A DNA stretch of 64,000 nt, taken from Streptomyces sp. NBC_00539. GTDB taxonomy: Bacteria > Actinomycetota > Actinomycetes > Streptomycetales > Streptomycetaceae. Where the stretch lies: contig NZ_CP107811.1 in the NCBI RefSeq assembly GCF_036346105.1, forward strand, positions 4,297,501 to 4,361,500, given 5' to 3'. Positions 10,789 to 22,490 of this stretch are shown piece by piece (position 1 is the first letter of the stretch; each line of letters opens with the position of its first letter). The notes beneath the pieces were generated by a model. That model was not told the DNA's origin, made no database searches, and saw only the letters and a program-made list of their open reading frames with translations. The translations under genes and the position numbers were made by a program.

Positions 10789-12765
10789 ATGCAGCCCGGC
10801 AAGCCCCGGGGCGGCTCCCGTCGGGGAGCCCTGCGGGGCGGCCGACTGCTCAAGGACCGAGTGGCCGGCAGCCCCGTGCTGCGGCTGTGCGTACGCCTCG
10901 TGCGCCGGCCGCTGCTTCCGGCTGTCCGGCTCTGGCGGCGCAACATCCAGCTGCGGGTCGTCGCCACCACCCTGCTGCTCTCGCTCACCGTCGTCCTCGC
11001 CCTGGGCTTCGTGGTCATCGCCCAGGTCAGCAAGGGCCTCCTCGACGCCAAGGAGGAGGCCGCGCAGAGCCAGGCCGCCGGTGGCTTCGCGGTCGCACAG
11101 GAGAAGGCCAACACGCCCTTCGCCGCCGACGGGGCCGACGTCACCGACAACAAGGTCGGCCGGGACGCCAGCACCTGGATGAACTCCCTCGTCAAGCAGC
11201 TGGCCAGCGGTGGCCAGACCGCCTTCGAGGTCGCCGCGCTCGGCGCGGGGGCGGGAGAGCCGGCCGCGCCCGGCGCCCAGGGCGTCAAGGGCGCACGCGC
11301 GTCCGGCAACGTCGATCCGACCGCCAGCGTCCCCCTCAGCCTGCGCCGCGCCGTCAACCACTCCACCGGCACCTTCAAGACCTTCTCCGAGATCCGCTAC
11401 ACCGCCGGCTCCGGGGAGAAGGCGCCCGCGCCCGCGCTGGTCATCGGCAAGCGGCTCACCGACATCAACGGCGACCCGTACTTCTTGTACTACCTCTTCC
11501 CGCTGACCCAGGAAGAGGAGTCCCTCAACCTCATCAAGGCCACCATCGCCACCGCCGGCCTGTTCGTCGTCGTGCTGCTCGGCGCCATCGCCTGGCTCGT
11601 GGTGCGCCAGGTCGTCACGCCCGTCCGGATGGCCGCCGGGATCGCCGAACGGCTCTCCGCCGGGCGGCTGCAGGAGCGGATGAAGGTCACCGGCGAGGAC
11701 GACATCGCCCGCCTGGGCGAAGCCTTCAACAAGATGGCCCAGAACCTCCAGCTCAAGATCCAGCAGCTGGAGGAGCTGTCGCGGATGCAGCGCCGGTTCG
11801 TCTCGGACGTCTCCCACGAGCTGCGGACCCCGCTGACGACCGTCCGGATGGCGGCCGACGTCATCCACGACGCCCGCGTCGACTTCGACCCCGTCACCGC
11901 CCGCTCCGCCGAACTGCTCGCCGGACAGCTCGACCGCTTCGAGTCGCTCCTCGCGGACCTGTTGGAGATCAGCCGGTTCGACGCGGGCGCCGCCGCCCTG
12001 GAAGCCGAGCCCATAGACCTGCGCGACGTCGTGCGCCGCGTGATCGACGGCGCCGAACCGCTGGCCGAGCACAAGGGCACCCGGATCCGGGTCCTCGGCG
12101 ACACCCAGCCCGTCATCGCCGAAGCCGACTCCCGGCGCGTCGAGCGGGTGCTGCGCAACCTCGTCGTCAACGCCGTCGAACACGGGGAGGGCCGCGACGT
12201 GGTGGTCCGGCTCGCGTCCGCGGGCGGGGCCGTCGCCGTCGCCGTACGCGACTACGGGGTCGGGCTCAAGCCCGGCGAGGCCACCCGCGTCTTCAACCGG
12301 TTCTGGCGCGCCGACCCCGCCCGTGCGCGGACCACCGGCGGGACCGGCCTCGGCCTGTCCATCGCCGTCGAGGACGCGCGGCTGCACGGGGGCTGGCTCC
12401 AGGCGTGGGGCGAGCCCGGAGGCGGCTCGCAGTTCCGGCTCACCCTGCCGCGCACGGCCGACGAACCGCTGCGCGGCTCCCCGATCCCGCTGGAACCCGA
12501 GGACTCCCGCTCCAACCGGGCCAGGGCCGCCGCCGAGGCAGCGGCCCGCGCCGGCTCCGCCAACGGCCCGGCGGGGGACGGGCCCCGGCCCGCCGACCGC
12601 TCCCCGATACCGCCGCGCCCGGCGGTCGCCACCGCCATGCCGGTCCCCGCCGATCCGACGGCGCTGCCCGGCAACGGGGCCCGGGTCGTGGCGCGTCCCA
12701 TCGACCAGGCGGCCGATCAGGCCGCCGAGCAGCCAGCACAGGAGGACGGACCCGGTGGACGCTGA
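10789..12765 (+). CDS. mtrB: sensor histidine kinase MtrB
   Basis: The 658-aa kinase has two transmembrane helices (about residues 57-80 and 248-270) flanking an extracellular sensor domain, a HAMP domain (RQVVTPVRMAAGIAERL onward), and a HisKA domain with His343 in FVSDVSHELRTPLTT. The HATPase part has the N box (RVLRNLVVNAVEH) and G boxes (DYGVGLKPGE, GGTGLGLSI). A long Pro/Ala-rich cytoplasmic tail of about 110 residues follows. The ATG lies one base after the mtrA stop, so translation is coupled. It phosphorylates MtrA. Confidence 0.97.
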   Translation: MQPGKPRGGSRRGALRGGRLLKDRVAGSPVLRLCVRLVRRPLLPAVRLWRRNIQLRVVATTLLLSLTVVLALGFVVIAQVSKGLLDAKEEAAQSQAAGGFAVAQEKANTPFAADGADVTDNKVGRDASTWMNSLVKQLASGGQTAFEVAALGAGAGEPAAPGAQGVKGARASGNVDPTASVPLSLRRAVNHSTGTFKTFSEIRYTAGSGEKAPAPALVIGKRLTDINGDPYFLYYLFPLTQEEESLNLIKATIATAGLFVVVLLGAIAWLVVRQVVTPVRMAAGIAERLSAGRLQERMKVTGEDDIARLGEAFNKMAQNLQLKIQQLEELSRMQRRFVSDVSHELRTPLTTVRMAADVIHDARVDFDPVTARSAELLAGQLDRFESLLADLLEISRFDAGAAALEAEPIDLRDVVRRVIDGAEPLAEHKGTRIRVLGDTQPVIAEADSRRVERVLRNLVVNAVEHGEGRDVVVRLASAGGAVAVAVRDYGVGLKPGEATRVFNRFWRADPARARTTGGTGLGLSIAVEDARLHGGWLQAWGEPGGGSQFRLTLPRTADEPLRGSPIPLEPEDSRSNRARAAAEAAARAGSANGPAGDGPRPADRSPIPPRPAVATAMPVPADPTALPGNGARVVARPIDQAADQAAEQPAQEDGPGGR

Positions 12766-14617
12766 GCGCGGGCCGGCACACGTACAGGCCCGGCAGGGCA
12801 GGACGGGGCCGTCGGCCGTCCGGGCCCACGCCGCGCTCGGCGCGCTCGCCCTGCTGCTCGCCGGCTGCGCCTCCATGCCCGACAGCGGGGAGATCCGGCA
12901 GGTCCAGGCCTCGCAGGGCGTCGACTCCCAGGTCCGGGTGTTCGGCGTACCGCCCGCCGACAACGCCAGCGCCGCCGACATCGTCGACGGCTTCCTGGAG
13001 GCCATGACCAGCGACGACCCGCAGCTGGAGACGGCCCGCAAGTACCTCACCCAGGAAGCCGCGAAGAACTGGAAGCCCGGCTCGGCCGTCACCGTGCTCT
13101 CCTCGGGCCTCGACCGCTTCCCCGTCCAGGGCACCAAGGAGCCCGAGGACACGCGGTGGAAGGTCACCGGCAAGAAGCTCGCGACGGTGGACGAGCGCAG
13201 CGCCTACCAGCCGGAGACCGGCGGGGTGCGCTACGAGGAGGAGCTCCAGCTGGTCCGGGAGAAGGACCAGTGGCGGATCGCGACCCCGCCGAGCAGCCTC
13301 GTCCTCAGCGAGTCCGACTTCCAGCGCATCTACAAGCCCGTCAACAAGTACTACTTCGCGGGCGGCACGCTCGTCGCCGACCCGGTGTACGTGCGCCAGC
13401 GCAGTGACCCCGACTCGCGGATGGACCCCACCACCCAGACCGTGCAGTCGCTGCTCGCCGGACCTTCCAAATGGCTGGCCCCGGTCGTCACCTCCAGTTT
13501 CCCCACCGGGACGGAACTGCGCGCGGGCACCAAGTCCCTCTCGTACGACGGCCAGAACACGCTGCGCGTGCCGCTGAACGACAAGGCGAAGAACGTCGCG
13601 CAGCCGCAGTGCCAGAAGATGGCCACCCAACTCCTGTACACGGTGAGGGACCTGACGGCGTCCCGGCTCGACCGCGTGGAACTGCTGCGCCCCGACGGCA
13701 AGACCTCGCTGTGCTGGGTCACGCGTTCGGCCGCGGTGGCGATCGCCAACCCGGCGCCCAACCCCGAGCACCAGTACTACGTCGACAAGGACTTCCGGCT
13801 CGTACGGATGTCCCTCAACGTCAAGGCCGAGGACCAGCAGCAGGACAAGCCGGAGCCCGTGCCCGGGCCGCTGGCGACGGCCACCGGGTTCAAGGTGGGT
13901 TCGGCGGCCGTCACCTACGACGAGAAGCGGGCCGCGGTCGTCTCCGACGACGGGCACGGTCTGTACGTGGTGACGCTGACGACCGCCGGACCGATGCCGC
14001 AGCCGCTGCCCCTTCCGGCGGGCCGGACCGGCAAGCTGACCGCGCCCAGCTGGGACACCCACGGCGACCTGTGGATCGCGGACCTCGACCCGCAGAACCA
14101 GGGGCTGTGGCGGGTGCCGGGCGGTACCGGGACACCGCAGAAGGTGGAGGTGGCCGGGCTGGACGGCGGCCGGATCACCGCCGTCAAGGCCTCCCCCGAC
14201 GGGGTGCGCATCGCGCTGCTCGTCGAGAAGGACGGCAGTCGCAAGAACCTGTACACGGGGCGGATCGAGCGGCCCGACGGCAAGGCGGACGCCTCGCCGG
14301 TCTCCGTCCGCGAGCTGCGGCCGGCGGCTCCGCAGATGGCGGACGTGATGGCGATGAGCTGGGGGCCGCGGGCCCGGCTGCTCGTGGTGGGCCGGGAGAG
14401 CGGCGGGGTCGTGCAGGCCCGCTACATGCTCTCCGACGGGTCGACGGCGGCCGCGAGCCTGCCCGGCGCCTCCGGTCTGGCCGGGGTCGCGACGACCGAG
14501 GACGAGGAGAAGCCGGTGGTGGCGTTCTCCGACGAGGACGGCATCGTGTGGCTGCCGCCGGGGGCGCAGTGGCGCACGGTGGCGGCGGGCGGCCGCGCGC
14601 CGGTCTACCCGGGCTGA
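12755..14617 (+). CDS. lpqB: lipoprotein LpqB
   Basis: The 620-aa lipoprotein starts at a GTG overlapping the end of mtrB by 11 bp, with an AGGAGGA ribosome site 9 bp upstream. A signal peptide ends in the lipobox LLLAGC (Cys38). A GerMN-like domain occupies the middle (VQSLLAGPSKWLAPVVTSSF region) and a beta-propeller-like C-terminal half follows. LpqB is the accessory lipoprotein of MtrAB and is thought to modulate MtrB sensing outside the membrane. Gene order and domains match the family throughout. Confidence 0.96.
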   Translation: MDAERGPAHVQARQGRTGPSAVRAHAALGALALLLAGCASMPDSGEIRQVQASQGVDSQVRVFGVPPADNASAADIVDGFLEAMTSDDPQLETARKYLTQEAAKNWKPGSAVTVLSSGLDRFPVQGTKEPEDTRWKVTGKKLATVDERSAYQPETGGVRYEEELQLVREKDQWRIATPPSSLVLSESDFQRIYKPVNKYYFAGGTLVADPVYVRQRSDPDSRMDPTTQTVQSLLAGPSKWLAPVVTSSFPTGTELRAGTKSLSYDGQNTLRVPLNDKAKNVAQPQCQKMATQLLYTVRDLTASRLDRVELLRPDGKTSLCWVTRSAAVAIANPAPNPEHQYYVDKDFRLVRMSLNVKAEDQQQDKPEPVPGPLATATGFKVGSAAVTYDEKRAAVVSDDGHGLYVVTLTTAGPMPQPLPLPAGRTGKLTAPSWDTHGDLWIADLDPQNQGLWRVPGGTGTPQKVEVAGLDGGRITAVKASPDGVRIALLVEKDGSRKNLYTGRIERPDGKADASPVSVRELRPAAPQMADVMAMSWGPRARLLVVGRESGGVVQARYMLSDGSTAAASLPGASGLAGVATTEDEEKPVVAFSDEDGIVWLPPGAQWRTVAAGGRAPVYPG

Positions 14618-14708
14618 ACCGCGCGCCCCCTCAGCGGGTGCGGCGGGCTCCGGCTCCCGGTTGTCCACAGGGGTGGCGACCGGTCCGGCCGGGCGGCACA
14701 GTCCTCGT

Positions 14709-15488
14709 ATGCGGGGGTGGTGGCAGGAGCTGGCGGGGCTGGTGCTGCCGGCCGACTGCGCCGGGTGCGGGGCGCCGAGGGTGGTGCTGTGCGCCCGGTG
14801 CCGGACCGCCCTGGGCGGCAGCGGCGCCGGACGGGTGCGGCCCGCGGCGGCTCCGGCCGCCCTGCCCGTGGTGCACGCCGGCGCGGCGTACGGGGGCGCG
14901 GTACGGGCCGTCGTGCTGGCCCACAAGGAGCGCGGCGCGCTCCCGCTGGCGGGCCCCCTGGGCGCCGCACTGGCGGCGGCCGTGCTGGCGGCGGCCGTGC
15001 TGTCGACGGGCTCGGGCGGGGCGGGTGGGTTAGGGGAGGGGGAGGCGGGGGAGCTGGCCCTCGTCCCGGTGCCCTCCACCCGCCGTCAGACCCGGGCCCG
15101 CGGCCACGACCCGGCACGCCGGATCGCGCTGGCCGCCTCGGCGCGACTGCGCGGGGCCGGTGTTCCCGCGCGGGTGGCTCCCGTCCTGCGGTTGCGGCGC
15201 CGGGTCGCCGACCAGGCGGGTCTGGGAGCCCGGGAGCGGTGGGTGAACCTGGCCGGGGCCCTGGAGGTGCGCCCGGCCGGGGTGCGCCTGGCGGGCGGGG
15301 CGCGGATCGTGGTGGTGGACGACGTACTGACGACCGGCGCCACCCTGGCGGAGGCGGCGCGGGCGCTGCGGGCCGGCGGGCTGCGGGTCGCCGGGGCGGC
15401 GGTGGTGGCGGCTCCGGCGGGCGCCTTCGGGCCGGACCGGCCGTCGCCATGCCCTCCGCCCGGGGAATCCGGCGCGTGGACCGCATAG
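14709..15488 (+). CDS. ComF-family phosphoribosyltransferase-like protein
   Basis: The 259-aa protein begins with a double zinc-binding cysteine motif (CAGC and CARC within the first 35 residues), as in ComF/GntX proteins, and ends with a phosphoribosyltransferase domain containing the PRPP-binding loop VVVDDVLTTGAT. A conserved RRRVADQAGLGARERWVN segment precedes it. ComF proteins are linked to DNA uptake or nucleotide salvage; the enzymatic activity is unproven. The start was set at the ATG giving MRGWWQELAG because the family begins there. It lies between lpqB and hpf, a conserved Streptomyces order. Confidence 0.92.
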   Translation: MRGWWQELAGLVLPADCAGCGAPRVVLCARCRTALGGSGAGRVRPAAAPAALPVVHAGAAYGGAVRAVVLAHKERGALPLAGPLGAALAAAVLAAAVLSTGSGGAGGLGEGEAGELALVPVPSTRRQTRARGHDPARRIALAASARLRGAGVPARVAPVLRLRRRVADQAGLGARERWVNLAGALEVRPAGVRLAGGARIVVVDDVLTTGATLAEAARALRAGGLRVAGAAVVAAPAGAFGPDRPSPCPPPGESGAWTA

Positions 15489-15871
15489 ATGTGGAACCCG
15501 GGGGGAAGGCGGCTCGTTACAGATCACAAGAGATGCCCAAGACGTGCACAAGAGCAAAAAGCGAGCTGAACAGAACTGAACGGAGGTATGTTCCGGCAGC
15601 GGGTGCCGACAACCGGCAGAGAGAGATATGTTCGGTTGTGAGGACTGGCGATCCTTGGGCCCCACGTCATCGGAGCACCGACCCGCCCGTTTTTGAATCT
15701 TCGTGTCAGAGGGTGTCTCTCTGCTCCGAAGTCGGTGGGATGTGGATCTTGCCGATGGGGGAGTAGGAGGTGAAAGTCGCCAAGTCCGAGGCTCTGGTGT
15801 TCACCGGAGCCTGGTGCGAAAGGGAGACGCTTCGCCCCGAAAGGCGGAGCTATCCGGGAACGGAGTTCTGC
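15489..15871 (+). promoter_or_regulatory. 383-bp leader region of hpf with three consecutive hairpins
   Basis: The upstream part (15489-15698) is relatively A-rich and contains repeated tatgttc words at 15587 and 15629 areas, with no credible gene. Then come three hairpins. H1 (15699-15731) has two 5-bp stems, CUUCG/CGAAG and CAGAG/CUCUG. H2 (15791-15810) is an 8- to 9-bp stem gctctggtg/caccggagc with a tiny loop. H3 (15829-15850) is an 8-bp stem gcttcgcc/ggcggagc with loop ccgaaa. H3 ends 21 nt before the hpf GTG. This is consistent with a cis-acting RNA; a simple raiA-hairpin motif has been described upstream of actinobacterial raiA/hpf genes. Identity with that motif is unverified. Confidence 0.55.
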
Positions 15872-16567
15872 GTGGACATCGTCGTCAAGGGCCGCAAGAC
15901 CGAAGTGCCCGAGCGGTTCCGCAAGCACGTGGCCGAGAAGCTGAATCCCGAGCGGATCCAGAAGCTCGACGCCAAGGTGATCAGCTTGGACGTCGAGGTG
16001 TCCAAGGAGCACAACCCGCGCCAGGCCGACCGTTCCGACCGCGTGGAGATCACCCTGCACTCGCGGGGCCCGGTGATCCGGGCGGAAGCCGCGGCAGCAG
16101 ACCCGTACGCGGCGCTGGACCTGGCTCAGGACAAGCTGGAGGCCCGGCTGCGCAAGCAGCACGACAAGCGCTACACCCGCCGCGGCAACGGCCGACTCTC
16201 GGCGGCCGAGGTCGCCGACGTCGTGCCGGGCGTCGCACAGCTCAACAGCAACGGGGAGCCCGTCTCCGAGGAGCGCACGGACGGGGTCCCGACCACCCGG
16301 ATCGGGTCCCTTGAGGTACAGGGCGAGGGCCCGCTCGTCGTCCGGGAGAAGACCCACTCCGCCGCACCCATGTCGCTCGACCAGGCCCTGTACGAGATGG
16401 AGCTGGTCGGCCACGACTTCTACTTGTTCGTCGATGCCGACAGCAAGCTGCCCAGCGTCGTCTACCGGCGTCACGCCTACGACTACGGCGTCATCCACGT
16501 CAATCCCGACGGCGCCTCCAGCACGGAGGAACCGCGCGGCGGCGCCGGCGGATCGCTCGGCGGCTGA
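15872..16567 (+). CDS. hpf: long-form ribosome hibernation promoting factor (HPF/RaiA)
   Basis: The 231-aa protein has an N-terminal S30AE domain (IVVKGRKTEVPERFRKHV through LEARLRKQHDKRY) and the C-terminal dimerisation domain of long HPF (KTHSAAPMSLDQALYEMELVGHDF, then RRHAYDYGVIHVNPDG). Long HPF dimerises 70S ribosomes into inactive 100S particles in stationary phase or stress. I chose the GTG giving MDIVVKG, with a ggaacggag ribosome site, because family members start there. An in-frame GTG at 15770 would add 34 residues encoded by the hairpin region and is disfavoured. Confidence 0.95.
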   Translation: MDIVVKGRKTEVPERFRKHVAEKLNPERIQKLDAKVISLDVEVSKEHNPRQADRSDRVEITLHSRGPVIRAEAAAADPYAALDLAQDKLEARLRKQHDKRYTRRGNGRLSAAEVADVVPGVAQLNSNGEPVSEERTDGVPTTRIGSLEVQGEGPLVVREKTHSAAPMSLDQALYEMELVGHDFYLFVDADSKLPSVVYRRHAYDYGVIHVNPDGASSTEEPRGGAGGSLGG

Positions 16568-16579
16568 GCGTTCGAACCT

Positions 16580-16617
16580 TGCCCCCGTGGAGTGCCGTCC
16601 CGGCCTCCGCGGGGGCA
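16580..16617 (+). terminator. hpf terminator hairpin
   Basis: A 13-bp stem with one G-U pair (tgcccccgtggag with ctccgcgggggca) and a 12-nt loop starts 13 bp after the hpf stop codon. It is followed by ctt but no long U tract, as usual in Streptomyces. Confidence 0.75.
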
Positions 16618-16805
16618 CTTGTATGACGCGTATGAGCCAGTCGGCCCTCCGACGGGGCCCCTCCCCGGGGCCGGGGCATGGAATCATGGCGGGCAGTCAG
16701 GCGGCGGCCCAGCCCGCCGCCTTGGCCCGACAGGCGGCACGGGCGGTCGGCCCGGGCGGTGGGCGGGCGAGCAGGTCGAGCTCGGCACATGCAGGGGGAG
16801 GAACG

Positions 16806-17573
16806 ATGGCGGACAGCTTCGGGCCGGTACGCGGTGACGACGGCGCGGGCTGTCGTGAGGCGGGGCGCGTGGCGGACGGTCACGGGGACGCCCCGGCCGA
16901 CGGGTCCGCCGGGGAGCCGATCCGGGTGCTCGTGGTGGACGACCACGCCCTCTTCCGGCGCGGGCTGGAGATCGTCCTCGCCCAGGAGGAGGACATCCAG
17001 GTGGTCGGCGAGGCCGGGGACGGCGCGGAGGCGGTGGACAAGGCCGCCGACCTGCTGCCGGACATCGTCCTGATGGACGTACGGATGCCCCGGCGCGGCG
17101 GCATCGAGGCGTGCACCACGATCAAGGAGGTGGCGCCCTCCGCGAAGATCATCATGCTGACGATCAGCGACGAGGAGGCGGACCTCTACGAGGCGATCAA
17201 GGCGGGCGCGACGGGGTACCTCTTGAAGGAGATCTCGACGGACGAGGTCGCGACCGCGATCCGGGCGGTGGCGGACGGCCAGTCGCAGATCAGCCCGTCG
17301 ATGGCGTCGAAGCTGCTGACCGAGTTCAAGTCGATGATCCAGCGGACGGACGAGCGCCGCCTGGTACCGGCGCCCCGGCTCACGGACCGGGAGCTGGAGG
17401 TCCTCAAGCTGGTGGCCACGGGCATGAACAACCGGGACATCGCCAAGGAGTTGTTCATCTCCGAGAACACCGTGAAGAACCACGTGCGCAACATCCTGGA
17501 GAAGCTCCAGCTGCACTCCAGGATGGAAGCGGTGGTGTACGCGATGCGCGAGAAGATCCTCGAGATCAGGTAG
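16806..17573 (+). CDS. NarL/FixJ-family response regulator (LuxR-type HTH)
   Basis: The 255-aa protein has a receiver domain with the acidic pair DD at 45-46, phosphoacceptor Asp91 in IVLMDVRMP, and Lys in YLLKEIS. Its C-terminal LuxR-type HTH reads LTDRELEVLKLVATGMNN and ISENTVKNHVRNILEKL. The start follows a gggggagg ribosome site. No histidine kinase gene is adjacent, so it is an orphan in this window. It is highly conserved in Streptomyces. It converges with the glycosylase gene, the two stop codons being 16 bp apart. Targets are unknown. Confidence 0.93.
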   Translation: MADSFGPVRGDDGAGCREAGRVADGHGDAPADGSAGEPIRVLVVDDHALFRRGLEIVLAQEEDIQVVGEAGDGAEAVDKAADLLPDIVLMDVRMPRRGGIEACTTIKEVAPSAKIIMLTISDEEADLYEAIKAGATGYLLKEISTDEVATAIRAVADGQSQISPSMASKLLTEFKSMIQRTDERRLVPAPRLTDRELEVLKLVATGMNNRDIAKELFISENTVKNHVRNILEKLQLHSRMEAVVYAMREKILEIR

Positions 17574-17589
17574 CCGGCTGCGCGTGGCG

Positions 17590-18768
17590 TCAGCCCAGCG
17601 CGGCCAGTTCAGCCGTGACCGCCGCGGCCTCCGCCGGGGTGCCGGCCCGCTCCACGCGCACGGAGTCGCAGCCCACCCAGGACGCCGCCTCCAGCAGGGC
17701 CTCGGCCATCGGCCGGGCGGCTTTGGGGCTGGTCAGGGAGAGCTGCCGGGCCACCAGCGTGGCACCCTCGCGGGCCGGATCGACCCGGCCCTGGAGCCTG
17801 CCGGCGGCCAGCAGCGGCATCGCGAAGTAACCGTGTATCCGCCGTGACTTGGGGACGTACGCCTCCAGTCGGTGCGTGAAGCCGAAGATCCGCTCCGTCC
17901 GCGCCCGGTCCCACACCAGGGAGTCGAACGGCGACAGCAGCGTCGTGCGGTGGCGGCCGCGCGGGACCGTGGCCAGCGCCGCCGGATCTGCCCACGCGGC
18001 CCTTCCCCAGCCCTCGACCGCCACGGGCACCAGCCCCGAGTCGGCGATCACCGTGTCGACCTGGTCGCCCTTGAGGCGGTGGTAGTCCGCGATGTCGGCG
18101 CGGGTGCCGACGCCCAGGCTCTGTCCGGCGAGCGCGACGAGCCGGCGCAGGCACTCGCGGTCGTCCAGGTCGTCGTGGAGCAGCGCGTCGGGGACGGCCC
18201 GCTCGGGCAGGTCGTAGACCCGCTTCCAGCCGCGCCGCTCGGAGCAGACCACCTCACCGGTGTCCAGCAGCCACTCCACCGCGATCTTGGTTTCGGACCA
18301 CTCGAACCACTCCCCGCCGTTCTTGGCGCCGCCCAGCTCGGTCGAGGTCAGCGGGCCGTCGGCCCTGAGGCGGTCCAGGACGGCCCGGGTCGAGCGCTCC
18401 TTGTCCTGGAGGACGTGCCACCGGTGGCCGCGCGCCCGGCGGGCGCGGCGGCGGAACGCGAAGTGCGGCCACTCCTCGATGGGCAGGACGCAGGCCGCGT
18501 GGGACCAGTACTCGAAGGCGTGGCGGTCGGACCAGTAGGCCTTCTCCACGGTGTCGCGGCCCACGGCGCCCAGGCGCGCGTAGGGGACCAGCTCGTGCGA
18601 GCGGGCCAGCACGGAGATCGTGTCCAGTTGTACGGCGCCCAGGTGGCGCAGGACCCCGCGGACGCCGCCCCGGCGGTCGGGCGCCCCGAGGAAACCCTGC
18701 GCGCGCAGGGCTATCCGGCGCGCCTCGTCGGCGGACAGGGACACGGTCGGCGGCGGCGCGGTCGTCAT
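17590..18768 (-). CDS. YcaQ/AlkX-like winged-helix DNA glycosylase
   Basis: The 392-aa protein belongs to the HTH_42/AlkZ-like family. The motif at the putative active site is VQLDTISV with Gln47-Leu48-Asp49. This QxD form is that of E. coli YcaQ (AlkX), whereas streptomycete AlkZ self-resistance enzymes have QxQ. Family members unhook interstrand crosslinks or remove bulky alkylated purines. The C-terminal segment LLSPFDSLVWDRARTERIFGF is also typical. It follows the GNAT gene on the same strand with a 9-bp gap, so they are probably co-transcribed. No natural-product cluster is visible nearby. Confidence 0.88.
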   Translation of the reverse strand: MTTAPPPTVSLSADEARRIALRAQGFLGAPDRRGGVRGVLRHLGAVQLDTISVLARSHELVPYARLGAVGRDTVEKAYWSDRHAFEYWSHAACVLPIEEWPHFAFRRRARRARGHRWHVLQDKERSTRAVLDRLRADGPLTSTELGGAKNGGEWFEWSETKIAVEWLLDTGEVVCSERRGWKRVYDLPERAVPDALLHDDLDDRECLRRLVALAGQSLGVGTRADIADYHRLKGDQVDTVIADSGLVPVAVEGWGRAAWADPAALATVPRGRHRTTLLSPFDSLVWDRARTERIFGFTHRLEAYVPKSRRIHGYFAMPLLAAGRLQGRVDPAREGATLVARQLSLTSPKAARPMAEALLEAASWVGCDSVRVERAGTPAEAAAVTAELAALG

Positions 18769-18777
18769 GGCCGCAGC

Positions 18778-19359
18778 TTAGGACGGGGCACTGACAACGG
18801 GCAGGTACGGGAGGGCGGAGGGCAGGCCGAGGTCCGAGGGGAGCAGGGCGCCGACCCAGCAGTCCCGGGCGGTGCCGGCCCGTAGGAGGCCGGCCCGCAG
18901 GAGCCCCTCGAAGCGGAAGCCCACCTTCTCCGCGACGGCCCGCGAGCCGGAGTTGCCGGCCTCGGCGCGCCATTCGAGCCGGGCGGCGCCGACCTCGGTG
19001 AAGGTCCAGCGGGCGACGGCGAGCAGGGCCTCGGCCATGTAGCCGCGGCCGCGGTGCTCCTTGGCGGTCCAGTAGCCGACCTCGTACCCGCCCGGCCCCC
19101 GTACGTGGACGCCGACGGCCGCGACCAGCGGGCCCCGGGCGCCGAGGCGGACGGCGAAGGTGTACGCCGTGTCGTCGCGCCAGCCGTCCGGGACCATCTC
19201 GCGGACGAAGCTGCGGGCGTGTTCGCGCGCGTACGGGGAGGGCACGAGGGTCCAGCGCTGGATGTCCGCATCCTGCGCGGCGGCGTACACCTCGTCCTCG
19301 TCGGCGGGGGTGAAGGGCCGCAGATCGAGGCGCTCCGTGGTCAAGGTGGTGGGCTCCAT
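18778..19359 (-). CDS. GNAT-family N-acetyltransferase (RimJ/RimL-like)
   Basis: The 193-aa protein begins [19 protein letters not shown], typical of RimJ/RimL-like acetyltransferases, and has the acetyl-CoA loop in [17 protein letters not shown]. The motif [17 protein letters not shown] follows. The ATG giving MEPTTL was chosen because upstream residues do not fit the family. The substrate is unknown. It is divergent from secA and lies upstream of the glycosylase gene. Confidence 0.88.
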   Translation of the reverse strand: MEPTTLTTERLDLRPFTPADEDEVYAAAQDADIQRWTLVPSPYAREHARSFVREMVPDGWRDDTAYTFAVRLGARGPLVAAVGVHVRGPGGYEVGYWTAKEHRGRGYMAEALLAVARWTFTEVGAARLEWRAEAGNSGSRAVAEKVGFRFEGLLRAGLLRAGTARDCWVGALLPSDLGLPSALPYLPVVSAPS

Positions 19360-19501
19360 GAACGGATTCTGCTGCGGCGGCACGCCGTGGGCGAACAGTT
19401 TTCGCCCACACCGGCACCTTCCGTGCCCCCCGTACGTTCTCATTCCGGGCGCCCGCGCCCTGCGGATAGTGCGGACCTCCCGACGTGACCGCGTCCTCGC
19501 T

Positions 19502-19507
19502 TACGAT
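19502..19507 (+). promoter_or_regulatory. possible secA -10 element
   Basis: The hexamer TACGAT lies 79 bp before the secA GTG in the 226-bp divergent region. It fits a sigma-HrdB -10 element. No convincing -35 is seen, so the call is tentative. Confidence 0.3.
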
Positions 19508-19585
19508 GGCCGTTGCGGTGGGGCCCACCCTCCGTGCCCGTGTACGAACCAGTGCCAGGCCCGACCGGCAAGGAGACAAACCTCG

Positions 19586-22375
<2,790 letters not shown>

Positions 22376-22390
22376 TTCCGCTGTCGGCTC

Positions 22391-22436
22391 GCCGCCGGGG
22401 CCGGACACCGTTGTACGGGTGTCCGGCCCCGGCGGC
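22391..22436 (+). terminator. secA terminator hairpin
   Basis: A perfect 19-bp stem, gccgccggggccggacacc paired with ggtgtccggccccggcggc, with an 8-nt loop begins 15 bp after the secA stop codon. It is followed by GTTT. It may also stop the convergent Rv3235-like gene. Confidence 0.93.
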
Positions 22437-22490
22437 GTTTGCGGTGCGGCGCCGTTGCGGGGCTGGACTTCGGCCGGCTGGATCTGCCCG

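Noticed and set aside
15770-15871. 34-codon N-terminal extension of hpf from GTG 15770
   Set aside because: Family members start at MDIVVKG, and the extension is encoded by strong RNA hairpins.
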